Assembly: GCA_947460825.1 (NCBI GenBank) | Contig: CANHHA010000015.1 | Span: forward strand, 1-58,472 | Reading direction: 5' to 3' | Source: Flavobacteriales bacterium | Lineage (GTDB): Bacteria; Bacteroidota; Bacteroidia; Flavobacteriales_D; Crocinitomicaceae | DNA: 58,472 bases | In this document: positions 18,742 through 27,348 of the stretch, one piece after another | Position numbering within the stretch: the stretch's first letter is position 1 | Layout of the letters: every line of letters starts with the position of its first letter | Notes under the pieces: model-generated | What the model was told of the DNA's origin: nothing | Seen by the model: only the letters and a program-made list of their open reading frames with translations | Database searches by the model: none | Program-made: the position numbers and the translations under genes

Positions 18742-20199
18742 ATGCTTACCATTTTTGAATTTAGTCAGCAAATTGCTTTGTATAGAAAAGAAAAGAAATA
18801 TCCTGAAGTACTAACCTATTTCCGAGAAAACAAAGGCGGTTTTGCGAAAGAACAAATTAGAAACAATGAATATATCGTTTCAGATATGATTACTTGTCTA
18901 CGAAATGCCAATCATTTAGACGCTGGATTTCAATTTTTAAACATTTACGGAATAGAAATAAACGAAGAACAAAAAGAGCGTATATTAAGTGCTTATGGTT
19001 GGTTACTTTGGGCAAAATACAAAGCAGAGAATGATAATAACGGAAATTCGGCAACCGAGGACCACTATTTTGATATTGACGATGAAGAAACAGAAGTAGG
19101 AGATTTTGAATTAAATAAAAGCGAGTTACTTGATAAAGTTGAAACTTTAATTCCAATTTTAAATTCATTGAATAGTGATTTTATTAAAACACTATCTTCA
19201 AATCTTTTTACAATTGTTTTAAAAACGGAAAAGAAAAAACCGACACCGAATTGGAAATTGGTAAATGAATTTTGCAACACAATTGACAGGGATAAACTCT
19301 CTAAAGATTGTTCCACAATCAAAGTTGAGCGAAAAGGACAGCAAAAAGATATGGAATTGGCATCCGACTATGAAAATTGGTATGCATACAAAACAAAAGC
19401 ACTTATGAAATTAGGTGATTGGAAAGCATGTTTCGATTTATCAAAAGAAGCTCTTGAAAAAATTGAAATCTTCCATTATTCAAATGATGTTTGGTTTTCA
19501 AGACGAATTGCATTATCAAAAAGAAATCTTGGCAACACGGAAGATACAATTCAGGAACTTCAAAATATACTCAAAAAGAAACGAGAATGGTTTATTCAGA
19601 AAGAGTTGGCTGAATTATATTTTGAAAAAGGGAATATAGAAACTGCATTAAAACATTCGACTGATGCAATGAACAACTTTGGACCGTTAGAATTTAAAGT
19701 TGATTTATTGTATTTACTTGGCAAAATTCTAAAACAGCAAAATAAATTGGAATTGTCGTTTCAACATTTTTCGTTATCGAAACTTATAAGGCAACGAGAA
19801 GAATGGAAATTACCAGAAAAACTAATTGTTGAATTTAATTCGTTTACATTTTCAGAAATTTCACAAACGGACTTGAAGAAACTGAAAAATGAACTTCAAA
19901 CATATTGGGATGGATTCAGGGCACCTCAGACACAAACATACGACAGGTCAAGAACATTTGAAAGATCCAAAACTGGGTCAGACCCAATAAACAAAGGTGA
20001 AATTATAAAGATTTTACACGACAACGAGCGTGGCAAAGTTGGTTTCTTAAAAAGTAACAATAAGGAATTCTATTTTTCAGTGCACCCAAATTCCATAAAT
20101 ATTTCAAAAATTAAAATTGGGTCTAAAGTTGTATTTGAAATTAAACCATCTACTGACAAGAGAAAAGAACAAGCTAGAATTACAAATGTAATAGAGTAA
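18742..20199 (+). CDS. TPR protein with C-terminal cold-shock-like domain
   Basis: 485 residues. Residues about 1-400 are helical repeats of TPR type (for example WYAYKTKALMKLGDWKACFD and LAELYFEKGNIETALKHSTD). After a short Arg/Ser-rich linker (about 395-415), the last 70 residues look like a cold-shock/S1 beta barrel: GKVGFLKSNNKEFYFSVHPN matches the RNP1- and RNP2-like strands, and it ends KRKEQARITNVIE. Such domains bind single-stranded RNA or DNA. It lies 127 bases after the NERD gene, same strand, followed by a hairpin, so the two probably form one unit. A role as nucleic-acid sensor for that unit is a guess. Confidence 0.65.
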   Translation: MLTIFEFSQQIALYRKEKKYPEVLTYFRENKGGFAKEQIRNNEYIVSDMITCLRNANHLDAGFQFLNIYGIEINEEQKERILSAYGWLLWAKYKAENDNNGNSATEDHYFDIDDEETEVGDFELNKSELLDKVETLIPILNSLNSDFIKTLSSNLFTIVLKTEKKKPTPNWKLVNEFCNTIDRDKLSKDCSTIKVERKGQQKDMELASDYENWYAYKTKALMKLGDWKACFDLSKEALEKIEIFHYSNDVWFSRRIALSKRNLGNTEDTIQELQNILKKKREWFIQKELAELYFEKGNIETALKHSTDAMNNFGPLEFKVDLLYLLGKILKQQNKLELSFQHFSLSKLIRQREEWKLPEKLIVEFNSFTFSEISQTDLKKLKNELQTYWDGFRAPQTQTYDRSRTFERSKTGSDPINKGEIIKILHDNERGKVGFLKSNNKEFYFSVHPNSINISKIKIGSKVVFEIKPSTDKRKEQARITNVIE

Positions 20200-20208
20200 A
20201 AACTGAAT

Positions 20209-20236
20209 CCATTGGAGTGTTCTTCGAATCCAATGG
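20209..20236 (+). terminator. hairpin after TPR/cold-shock gene
   Basis: An 8-bp perfect inverted repeat, CCATTGGA (20209-20216) and TCCAATGG (20229-20236), lies 10 bases after the stop. There is no strong T tract, so it may act as an mRNA 3' stabilising stem, not a classical terminator. In the rest of 20200-20578 I see only AT-rich sequence. Confidence 0.45.
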
Positions 20237-20578
20237 TATTAATTATCTATTGGGATAAAAAAATGATGCTTACACAAAAAATCAATAGCACTTTCAAAAT
20301 AATCGCTTTTGACCTATCGGTATTTGATCAATTAAACAATCTATTCTGCATTATATAATCTCCAATATTAAGATAAATACTTCCTGTGACAGGATTAAAA
20401 TTTCGGCAAAACTCAAAGAAATAAATTAAGTTCTAAATATAGTTCAATAGTTTTTATAAGGTCATTTGTTGCTTACGAGAACTTAACCCTTCATGTTTAT
20501 TACTATACATTCAAAATTGAATTTAATATTCGATATTAACATAATCAAGCATCTTATTCTTAAATTTGATTCACGCAG

Positions 20579-20815
20579 ATGCCTAACCAAGAAATAATAA
20601 AAGCAATTGACATAGAACTCATTGAAGAAGTTGAGGTAATCAATAACGAGTCGATTGAACTAAAAGATAAATCTGCTCGATTAAGATCATTACTCGAAAG
20701 AAGCTGCAAAGCCTTGACCCAGAATGAAGGTATTCAATTCAAAGACCTTTATAAACGTTTGAATTATCTTGTAGAAAGAACACGGATTGACAAAGGATTA
20801 ACTGATTATAGATAA
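20579..20815 (+). CDS. small helical protein, possibly HEPN/DUF4145-like
   Basis: 78 residues, all-helical in appearance. The segment SARLRSLLERSCKALTQNE followed by FKDLYKRLNYLV resembles the first helices of DUF4145 (a HEPN-fold family), but the frame stops before the part that would carry the HEPN R-x4-6-H motif. It ends six bases before the next gene. It could be a small partner, an antitoxin, or a truncated HEPN protein. The family match is weak. Confidence 0.5.
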   Translation: MPNQEIIKAIDIELIEEVEVINNESIELKDKSARLRSLLERSCKALTQNEGIQFKDLYKRLNYLVERTRIDKGLTDYR

Positions 20816-20821
20816 AAATAG

Positions 20822-22498
20822 ATGATTTATTATTTTTATTTATATGTCGTTGTCTCGATTTGCTCTGAGATCTATTGCAAGAGAACGAAAGGTCATTTCA
20901 TTTTGCACGAACTTATTAACACTGTCTTTTTCGATAACATAGTTAATCGTAATAAGCACGAAGTGAAATTTTCTGAGATACTAAGATCTACTTTATTGTT
21001 CATAATAATCGGATTACCATTATATGTAATCATATTGCCACTTTTTCTAATTATACGTCTTCCTTTAGATTTGATTCAAATGATTACAGTTGGGCAAACA
21101 AAAAGGAATCAAGAAAATATTCCACCGGATGAGGAAAGAATTGGAGTTCATATGCCGTGGAAGTTGAATCCATTTTATCATAAACTTATTTTTTCATTAA
21201 ATAATAATTATAGTGAATTAAACAATTTGGGAATTAAAGCAATAAAAGCTAAGCATTCAAAATACGATTATTTTGTTTTACCAATCATACATGATTTTAA
21301 ATTACTCAATAGAGTTATTTACAAAAATAATTTTAGAGAAGATCTGGAAAGGAATAAATACGGTTTATATATATTCGAATCTAACCGCTGCATTGATGAA
21401 ATTCCGAATGATACAAGCATCATTTTTGATGATTTCTCAAATATAAATTATTCTAATTTCGGAGGATGGCATGATTACGGAAAGCAGGAAGTTTGTGCAT
21501 GGTTTCTTTCGGAACTTCTTTCTATTGATATTGACGGTGTTGATAAATTGGTCATCTGGAGTAAAAACAACTTACACCAATTAAAAGTTATTTCACTCCA
21601 CGAGTTTAGTAAAGGTTTTAGTGAATCATTAGTTGAGGAATGTTCCATTACTATTCATTTAGACAAGTATGATATTCACAAGTTGTTATCTTTTTATTTA
21701 TGCCTTAAATGGAAGAATTCTGGCTTACCAGAGAATGAAAGTTTAAGAATTTCCTCGAGAATTATTAAAAAGGAATTCTTAGATGCATTTTCTACGAATA
21801 ATTATTTGATCAATTGGGTAGATCTTATTGAATTTAAACCCGATGAAGAAAAAGGCATTTTAAATCGTTCGATAGGTCTGTCGGAAAATGAGCATGCTAA
21901 ACAGTCAAGTTTAAAACGTTTAGAAACAGAGATTGGTATTTCTTATAAATCCAGAATTTTTTTGAAGACTGCAAATATGGCATTTGATCTGATTAAAGAT
22001 GAAGATATTGATTATTCAATTTTAGTTATTGGTTACACTAAGTTTTTTGAAAGTGAGGTTAAATTGAGTATTTTGCCATTTATTAGAAGTGAACTAGGCG
22101 TCAGTATGCCTGATTTTTACAATACCTATTGTCCTGGAAAAATTATTATTTTAGAATTAAATGATAATTTTAAAGTTGATTTTAATCAACAAAATAAATT
22201 GACTGGAGAGTTAATTCCACCAGGACTGGGTCAAATTTTGAATAGTTACAATTTTCTAAATAATAAAATCGCATTTACCAAAATATCTCATGCAGAATTC
22301 AATAATATTACTAAAGAGTTCAATCGAATTCGCAATCGGTCTGCTCATTCAGAAATTGTTTCTTCCAATGATCTTATTAGAGTTCGTGATATAATTGTTC
22401 GACTTTACGATAAAAATGTTTTTGATGACTTATATTCGGTTAAAGTAATATTATCTTCTACACAAACGGCTAGCGTTGATCATCAAGCTAATCTGTAA
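20822..22498 (+). CDS. membrane-anchored protein with C-terminal HEPN-like motif
   Basis: 558 residues. A hydrophobic stretch at about 55-85 (LLFIIIGLPLYVIILPLFL) would place the protein at the membrane. The C-terminal third is helical and contains RIRNRSAHSE, an R-x4-H motif (R504-H509) of the kind that forms the RNase active site of HEPN domains. The middle contains no recognised enzyme. It follows the 78-residue gene by six bases, so the two are likely co-transcribed. A membrane-linked toxic RNase would fit an abortive-infection role, but this rests on one motif. Confidence 0.55.
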   Translation: MIYYFYLYVVVSICSEIYCKRTKGHFILHELINTVFFDNIVNRNKHEVKFSEILRSTLLFIIIGLPLYVIILPLFLIIRLPLDLIQMITVGQTKRNQENIPPDEERIGVHMPWKLNPFYHKLIFSLNNNYSELNNLGIKAIKAKHSKYDYFVLPIIHDFKLLNRVIYKNNFREDLERNKYGLYIFESNRCIDEIPNDTSIIFDDFSNINYSNFGGWHDYGKQEVCAWFLSELLSIDIDGVDKLVIWSKNNLHQLKVISLHEFSKGFSESLVEECSITIHLDKYDIHKLLSFYLCLKWKNSGLPENESLRISSRIIKKEFLDAFSTNNYLINWVDLIEFKPDEEKGILNRSIGLSENEHAKQSSLKRLETEIGISYKSRIFLKTANMAFDLIKDEDIDYSILVIGYTKFFESEVKLSILPFIRSELGVSMPDFYNTYCPGKIIILELNDNFKVDFNQQNKLTGELIPPGLGQILNSYNFLNNKIAFTKISHAEFNNITKEFNRIRNRSAHSEIVSSNDLIRVRDIIVRLYDKNVFDDLYSVKVILSSTQTASVDHQANL

Positions 22499-22579
22499 TA
22501 GAATATAAGAGGTTTAAAAACAAAATTCAATTTAATCAACTAAATGTAAAACTGAAAAAAAAAGAAAACATATCCCATT

Positions 22580-25045
22580 CTAATCTAAATCAAATAGCAA
22601 GGAAATATTCCCTTTTTTATTTTGGAAAGACAACCTTTTGACATCAGGATCTTTTTTTAATTCTTCGGAAACGAAAATGCTACTATGAGAATTACTTTCA
22701 ATTGCTGCTAGCACAATCTCTTTGTCTGATTTGTATTTAGCATTTACAAATTTAAGAGAAGCGCCTTCATTTTTTACAGCAGTTAATACAATCTCTCGGT
22801 CCTGTTTTAATTCTTCAGAGGCAAATTCAATACTGAAACCATCATTTTCAACTGCATTCAAAACGATATCTCTATTGCTTCTTAAATCGTCTGAAGCATA
22901 TTTAAGAGCCTTTCCATTTTGAGATACCGCCATAATAACAAAAAGCTTGTCATCTTTATATTTATTATCAACAAATTCCAAGCATAAACCATTTAAATTT
23001 AAGGCCATTTTTACGACATCAGCATTCTGCTTTATTTCAGAAGATGCATATTCAAAATTTTTAGTTGATCGTTTGATTGCTTGAGTAACAAGTTCCATGT
23101 CATTTCGTAATTCTTCATCAAAGTATTCAAGAGAAAAATCACATCTGGAATTTTTTATGGCATCCTTCATGAAATCTTTATTCGAAATCAATTGCTTCGT
23201 CCAGTTCCATCTAATTAAGCCATTAAGAAATGCGTGATACATTATTTCTATATCTTCTTTAAATGATTGGGGGACATTATACCAATTTTCATTAGGATCA
23301 TTAATGACTGCGGCTAATACAACATCCTTATCATCCCTAAGAGGTTCTATAACTTCCCTTAAAAGTAATCCATTTGCTATGGCTTTTAAAACAACATTTC
23401 TATCGCATTTGAACTCATGAGCGGCGAACCGAATAGCCTTTCCATTTTGCTCAATTGCAGCTTCAACAATTACTCTCTTTTTTTTATTTTCATCAGAAAT
23501 ATATTCTAATGTAAGCCCATTCACTGAAACTGATTTCAATGAAAATTCATACTCATCTTTAAGTAATTTAATATAGTAATCAGAGTTCACATCCAAACCC
23601 TCTTTTTCGAATTCAAATCTTTCTAATTCTTTAGTAATAAAGGACGCTTGTTTAGATATTGCTACTAACAAAACATCTTGATCATTAGAAAGACTTTCGG
23701 GAACATAATAAAAGTCATTACTATTTTTCCTAATAGCAGCCATCACAATTTCTTTGTCATTTCTCAAATCTTCAGAAACATCAGATAGGCGACAACCATT
23801 AGAAATTGCCAGAAGCACAACTTCTTTATCATTTGCAAATATATCAGGGACAAAGTGTGAATTTAAGCGCCGTGGATTTTTTATTTTATCTGCAATCAAT
23901 ATTTCCCTAATTTTCAAAAGTTCTTCTCTTATTTCTTGATCGTAACCATCTCGGCTCCAATCAAAATTTTCCATAAGTAAACTAATAAAGTAAGAATCTC
24001 TCTTTAAATTATCTGATGCGTATACCAAATTTCTCCAATCATATTTAATTGCCAACGCCACAAGTTCTTTATTATTTTTTAAATTTTCCGATGCATATTT
24101 TAAATTTTTGCCATCTTTTAAGATAGCAGTTTTTATAACTTCTATGTCATCTCTCAAATTTTCCGATACATACATCATAGACCTACAATATTCATCTTTT
24201 TTATTTTTAATCGCCGTTAGAACTATTTCTTTATCATTTCTTAAATCGTGAGAAGCAAATTGCAGGTAACTGCCATCTTCATTTACGACCATTCTTATTA
24301 GCTCTTTATCATTTTGTAATTTAATAGAAGCAAATCTAATGTTATCTGGATTTTTAATAATTGACAAAAGAACTAACTCTCTATCATCATACAATTGCTT
24401 AGATGCATACTTAAAAGCCCAACTATCTTGATTTATTGCCTTTGCTACAATTTCTTTATTGTTTTTAAAACTATCTGAAACGAATTGTAAACAATATCCA
24501 TTAAATGAAACTGCCAAATCAACAATTTCCTTATCATTCTTTAACTCTTCCGACGCGTGCTTAAAAGCCCAGCTATCCTGCTGTATTGCTTTCATAACAA
24601 TAGTTTTATTTCCTTTTAAATTATCAGAGGCAAACTCCAAACAGCATCCTTTATTTGAAACTGTTGCCATCACAGTGTCGAAATCATTTTTTAAGTCATC
24701 AGAGGCGTATTTCAGTGCATATCCATTTTCATTAACCGCGACTAAAACTACTTCTTTATTGTCCTTTAACTCTTGAGAGGCATATTCTAAGGAACAACCA
24801 TTTTCTTTGACAGCATTTAAAACGACTTCCTTATTGTTTTTAAAATGATCTATTACGAATTCTAGCTCATATCCATTTGCCGAAACTGCTGCTTTAACAA
24901 CTTCAACATCATTTTGAAATTCTTGACTTAATGAAGGTAAGATGTTTTTAGGAGGGAACGGCCAATCGTTGTCCTCCCGTTCTAAAATATCAAGGTAATC
25001 GAGAGCATTCTGTCTTATTATATCAAAAACGTCATTTTTTGTCAT
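22580..25045 (-). CDS. DUF4116 tandem-repeat protein
   Basis: 821 residues built almost entirely of about 32-residue repeats of the DUF4116 type, for example LKNDKEIVDLAVSFNGYCLQ and ASEELKNDKEIVDLAVSFNG: a charged turn with N/D-DKE(I/V)V followed by two short helices. More than twenty units are visible, irregular near residues 350-500. These repeats are found in large secreted or surface and conflict-associated proteins of unknown function and would make a solenoid for binding. No signal peptide is seen. It starts 20 bases downstream of a truncated ATPase gene on the same strand. A similar segment occurs inside the reverse transcriptase fusion at 53401-57732. Confidence 0.8.
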   Translation of the reverse strand: MTKNDVFDIIRQNALDYLDILEREDNDWPFPPKNILPSLSQEFQNDVEVVKAAVSANGYELEFVIDHFKNNKEVVLNAVKENGCSLEYASQELKDNKEVVLVAVNENGYALKYASDDLKNDFDTVMATVSNKGCCLEFASDNLKGNKTIVMKAIQQDSWAFKHASEELKNDKEIVDLAVSFNGYCLQFVSDSFKNNKEIVAKAINQDSWAFKYASKQLYDDRELVLLSIIKNPDNIRFASIKLQNDKELIRMVVNEDGSYLQFASHDLRNDKEIVLTAIKNKKDEYCRSMMYVSENLRDDIEVIKTAILKDGKNLKYASENLKNNKELVALAIKYDWRNLVYASDNLKRDSYFISLLMENFDWSRDGYDQEIREELLKIREILIADKIKNPRRLNSHFVPDIFANDKEVVLLAISNGCRLSDVSEDLRNDKEIVMAAIRKNSNDFYYVPESLSNDQDVLLVAISKQASFITKELERFEFEKEGLDVNSDYYIKLLKDEYEFSLKSVSVNGLTLEYISDENKKKRVIVEAAIEQNGKAIRFAAHEFKCDRNVVLKAIANGLLLREVIEPLRDDKDVVLAAVINDPNENWYNVPQSFKEDIEIMYHAFLNGLIRWNWTKQLISNKDFMKDAIKNSRCDFSLEYFDEELRNDMELVTQAIKRSTKNFEYASSEIKQNADVVKMALNLNGLCLEFVDNKYKDDKLFVIMAVSQNGKALKYASDDLRSNRDIVLNAVENDGFSIEFASEELKQDREIVLTAVKNEGASLKFVNAKYKSDKEIVLAAIESNSHSSIFVSEELKKDPDVKRLSFQNKKGNISLLFDLD

Positions 25046-25065
25046 TATCAGTAATATTTACTTGT

Positions 25066-25251
25066 TCATTTACATTTTCTAACCTGATTTATGCTTTCTA
25101 ATTCCCCATTCTTAATAATTTCTAGGCCTTTAATAAAAGTGGTTTTACCGCAATTATTACCGCCTATAAGAAAAGTTAAAGGGCTTAATTCATATTTATG
25201 AGAATTATTAAAAAGTGCGTAATCTTTAAATTTAATTTTCATAGTTTTCAA
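25066..25251 (-). pseudogene. truncated AAA/ABC-type ATPase, N-terminal fragment
   Basis: 61 residues containing YELSPLTFLIGGNNCGKTTF, the first strand and Walker A (GGNNCGKT) of OLD/AAA_15-type ATPases found in many defence systems. The rest of the protein (ABC signature, Walker B) is missing, and the frame ends just before the DUF4116 gene. It looks like the 5' remnant of an ATPase gene cut off when the neighbouring gene was acquired. 25252-25366 shows nothing further. Confidence 0.65.
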
Positions 25252-25366
25252 CTTATTAACCTCTTCCCGAAGTTAAAATTATTTGTAAGGATAACCAACA
25301 TCTTTAATTGTTATGTTATTGGAAATCATATTTATTTGGTTTACAGCTGCTCTAAAAAAACAATCC

Positions 25367-26233
25367 CTACGCCGCACGAACAAACCCTTGTTTATGTAAT
25401 TGTCCGAAGGCCTTTTGGGCGCTACATCGCTTACATACCCTGAACCCGATGTGCTCCAAGAGGTGTTCGTTGAAAGCCAACCCTTCGTTTTCCTTTAAGC
25501 GGTAATATGCTTTGAATAAATCCATTAACGGCTGCTTAATCTCCGTTTCAATGTGCGTTAAACATTTTACCACTGCTTCTTTTGGCGCTGCAATGGTCAA
25601 TCGCTTTAGGTTGATGCGCTCAGGATTGTTGCAATTGAATGACTGGATTCCATATACCTCCATTACTTCTCGGTTCAAATGACTGCTTGCTAGCCATTGC
25701 TTAACCTGATCTAGTTTATCACTAATCGCCCGTTCCACCTCCTCTAAGCTAAGGGCTTCATACGCTTGATAGCCGCTGTTCTCGATGTTCACATCAATGT
25801 TTTCTGTTACCTGAAACTTCCATCTCAACCGAAGTTTAAATTGATCCGGATACTTAGTACGAAGGTCTTCGTTGGCTTCACACCACTCGATAAATTCCGC
25901 CTCACGTTTTGAATACAAAATGGATTCAGGAATTTTTATATTCTCATAGTTAGATAGCATGCGCTGACAGTTCTGAAAATAATGAAATGCAGGAGGAATT
26001 GCATTCTTGTACACAAAGGAGCGTTGTGTTTCTCGCGGTTTCAGCTCGGAAAATTGAGCCACGAATTCTTCCGGGTCCGAGAAAAACAATTCATAGGCCA
26101 TCAAGGTACCCAATTCCCAATTATTAAACCACTTGAATTGCATTTGCTTTGCAAATTCAGAAATGTTTAAGGCTTTGACATCCATCTTCTTAATGATACG
26201 TTCTGCATTTGATCGAGTAATATACACTTCCAT
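25367..26233 (-). CDS. hypothetical protein, divergent from WYL regulator
   Basis: 288 residues, no family recognised. Mostly helical and charged. The C-terminus has a CxxC pair (VCKRCSAQKAF, about 267-277). An exact -7 box lies on the minus strand at 26258-26265, 25 bases before the start. Its divergence from a WYL-domain regulator with a shared 97-base promoter region suggests that the regulator controls it. The protein contains no obvious enzymatic motif. Confidence 0.6.
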   Translation of the reverse strand: MEVYITRSNAERIIKKMDVKALNISEFAKQMQFKWFNNWELGTLMAYELFFSDPEEFVAQFSELKPRETQRSFVYKNAIPPAFHYFQNCQRMLSNYENIKIPESILYSKREAEFIEWCEANEDLRTKYPDQFKLRLRWKFQVTENIDVNIENSGYQAYEALSLEEVERAISDKLDQVKQWLASSHLNREVMEVYGIQSFNCNNPERINLKRLTIAAPKEAVVKCLTHIETEIKQPLMDLFKAYYRLKENEGLAFNEHLLEHIGFRVCKRCSAQKAFGQLHKQGFVRAA

Positions 26234-26257
26234 AGTCGGTTATTTTTTTGATTCGAT

Positions 26258-26265
26258 ACAAACCT
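26258..26265 (-). promoter_or_regulatory. -7 box TAGGTTTG, minus strand
   Basis: Exact TAnnTTTG match read on the minus strand, 25 bases upstream of the start at 26233. It faces away from the box at 26302-26309, so the two genes have back-to-back promoters. Confidence 0.55.
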
Positions 26266-26301
26266 AAAGCACTTCTATGCAATATATCTGCACAAAATAA
26301 T

Positions 26302-26309
26302 TACCTTTG
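26302..26309 (+). promoter_or_regulatory. -7 box TACCTTTG for WYL regulator
   Basis: Exact TAnnTTTG match 21 bases upstream of the ATG at 26331. It supports that ATG over an in-frame TTG at 26307, which would lie inside the promoter box. Confidence 0.6.
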
Positions 26310-26330
26310 TGGAAATCTTTACTTGTTGCC

Positions 26331-27332
26331 ATGTCCATCAACAAAAACGCCTTACTGCGCTACCTTACCCTCGATCGCTGCTTTCGCAATACGGGCAGGG
26401 TTTACATCTTTGACGACTTGCTCCACGAAGTGAACGAAGCGCTGCTGGAAGACGACCCCCGAAGCAGTGGGATCAATACGCGGCAGTTGCGTTCGGACAT
26501 TCGTTTCATGCGCAGCGAGGCCGGTTACGACGCACCCATCGAGACCCGCATTTACCGAGGCAAACAACGAGCCTACTTCTACAGCACCCCGGAGTTTTCC
26601 ATCCATAACAGCCCCATGACTGAAACCGAAGCCAAACAGTTTAAAGGCGCCTTGGAATTGCTGCAACGCTTTTCGGGCGGACCCGGCTTTGAATGGGTGG
26701 ATGAGATCAATGTCATGCTGAAAAACAAGTTTGGCGGCGGAGACGAAAAAGTGATTTCCTTCGAGTCCAACTTCGACTACACGGGGAAGGAGTTCATCAC
26801 TCCCCTATTCAACGCCATCGTGCAAAAGAAGGTATTGAGTGTGCACTACGCACCCTTCAATGGCGAGCCGTTTACGCTGACGTTTCACCCGCATTATTTG
26901 AAACAGTACAACGGAAGGTGGTTTGTCTTTGGACTCAATGAGCAGATCGGGGTTCCTACATGGAATATAGCCTTGGACCGTATTCAAGAACTCACGCCGC
27001 TCACCGATGCGTATATCCCCAGCACCATTGATTGGGAATACTATTTCTCCGACATTGTTGGGGTAACGCGCTTAGCCGGTGAGCTCGTTCAGATTGAGCT
27101 GCTGTTCAGTCCCCAACGGGCGAAGTACGTACTTACGAAACCCCTGCACGAAAGTCAATGGCATCAGCTACGGGAGGAGGGCTTGTTTGTGCGCTTGAAA
27201 TTGGTTCCCAACCCAGAACTCGAACAACTGATTTTATCGTTTGGGGAAGATGTTAAGGTCCTTAAGCCGGAATCTCTCGCCACAAGAATTAGCGCTCGAG
27301 CGCAGGCGATGGTGGGGTTGTATGAGAGCTAG
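26331..27332 (+). CDS. WYL-domain transcriptional regulator
   Basis: 333 residues. The N-terminal winged-helix region (about 1-70, MSINKNALLRYLTLDRCFRN then INTRQLRSDIRFM) is followed by a WYL domain (about 135-215) with VLSVHYAPFNGEPFTLTFHP and YLKQYNGRWFVFGLNEQ, and a C-terminal WCX-like domain. WYL proteins sense a ligand, often nucleic-acid or nucleotide related, and regulate phage-defence islands. The divergent gene at 25367-26233 is the likely target. The region between holds both promoters. Confidence 0.85.
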   Translation: MSINKNALLRYLTLDRCFRNTGRVYIFDDLLHEVNEALLEDDPRSSGINTRQLRSDIRFMRSEAGYDAPIETRIYRGKQRAYFYSTPEFSIHNSPMTETEAKQFKGALELLQRFSGGPGFEWVDEINVMLKNKFGGGDEKVISFESNFDYTGKEFITPLFNAIVQKKVLSVHYAPFNGEPFTLTFHPHYLKQYNGRWFVFGLNEQIGVPTWNIALDRIQELTPLTDAYIPSTIDWEYYFSDIVGVTRLAGELVQIELLFSPQRAKYVLTKPLHESQWHQLREEGLFVRLKLVPNPELEQLILSFGEDVKVLKPESLATRISARAQAMVGLYES

Positions 27333-27348
27333 GTTAAAAAAAGTAGGA

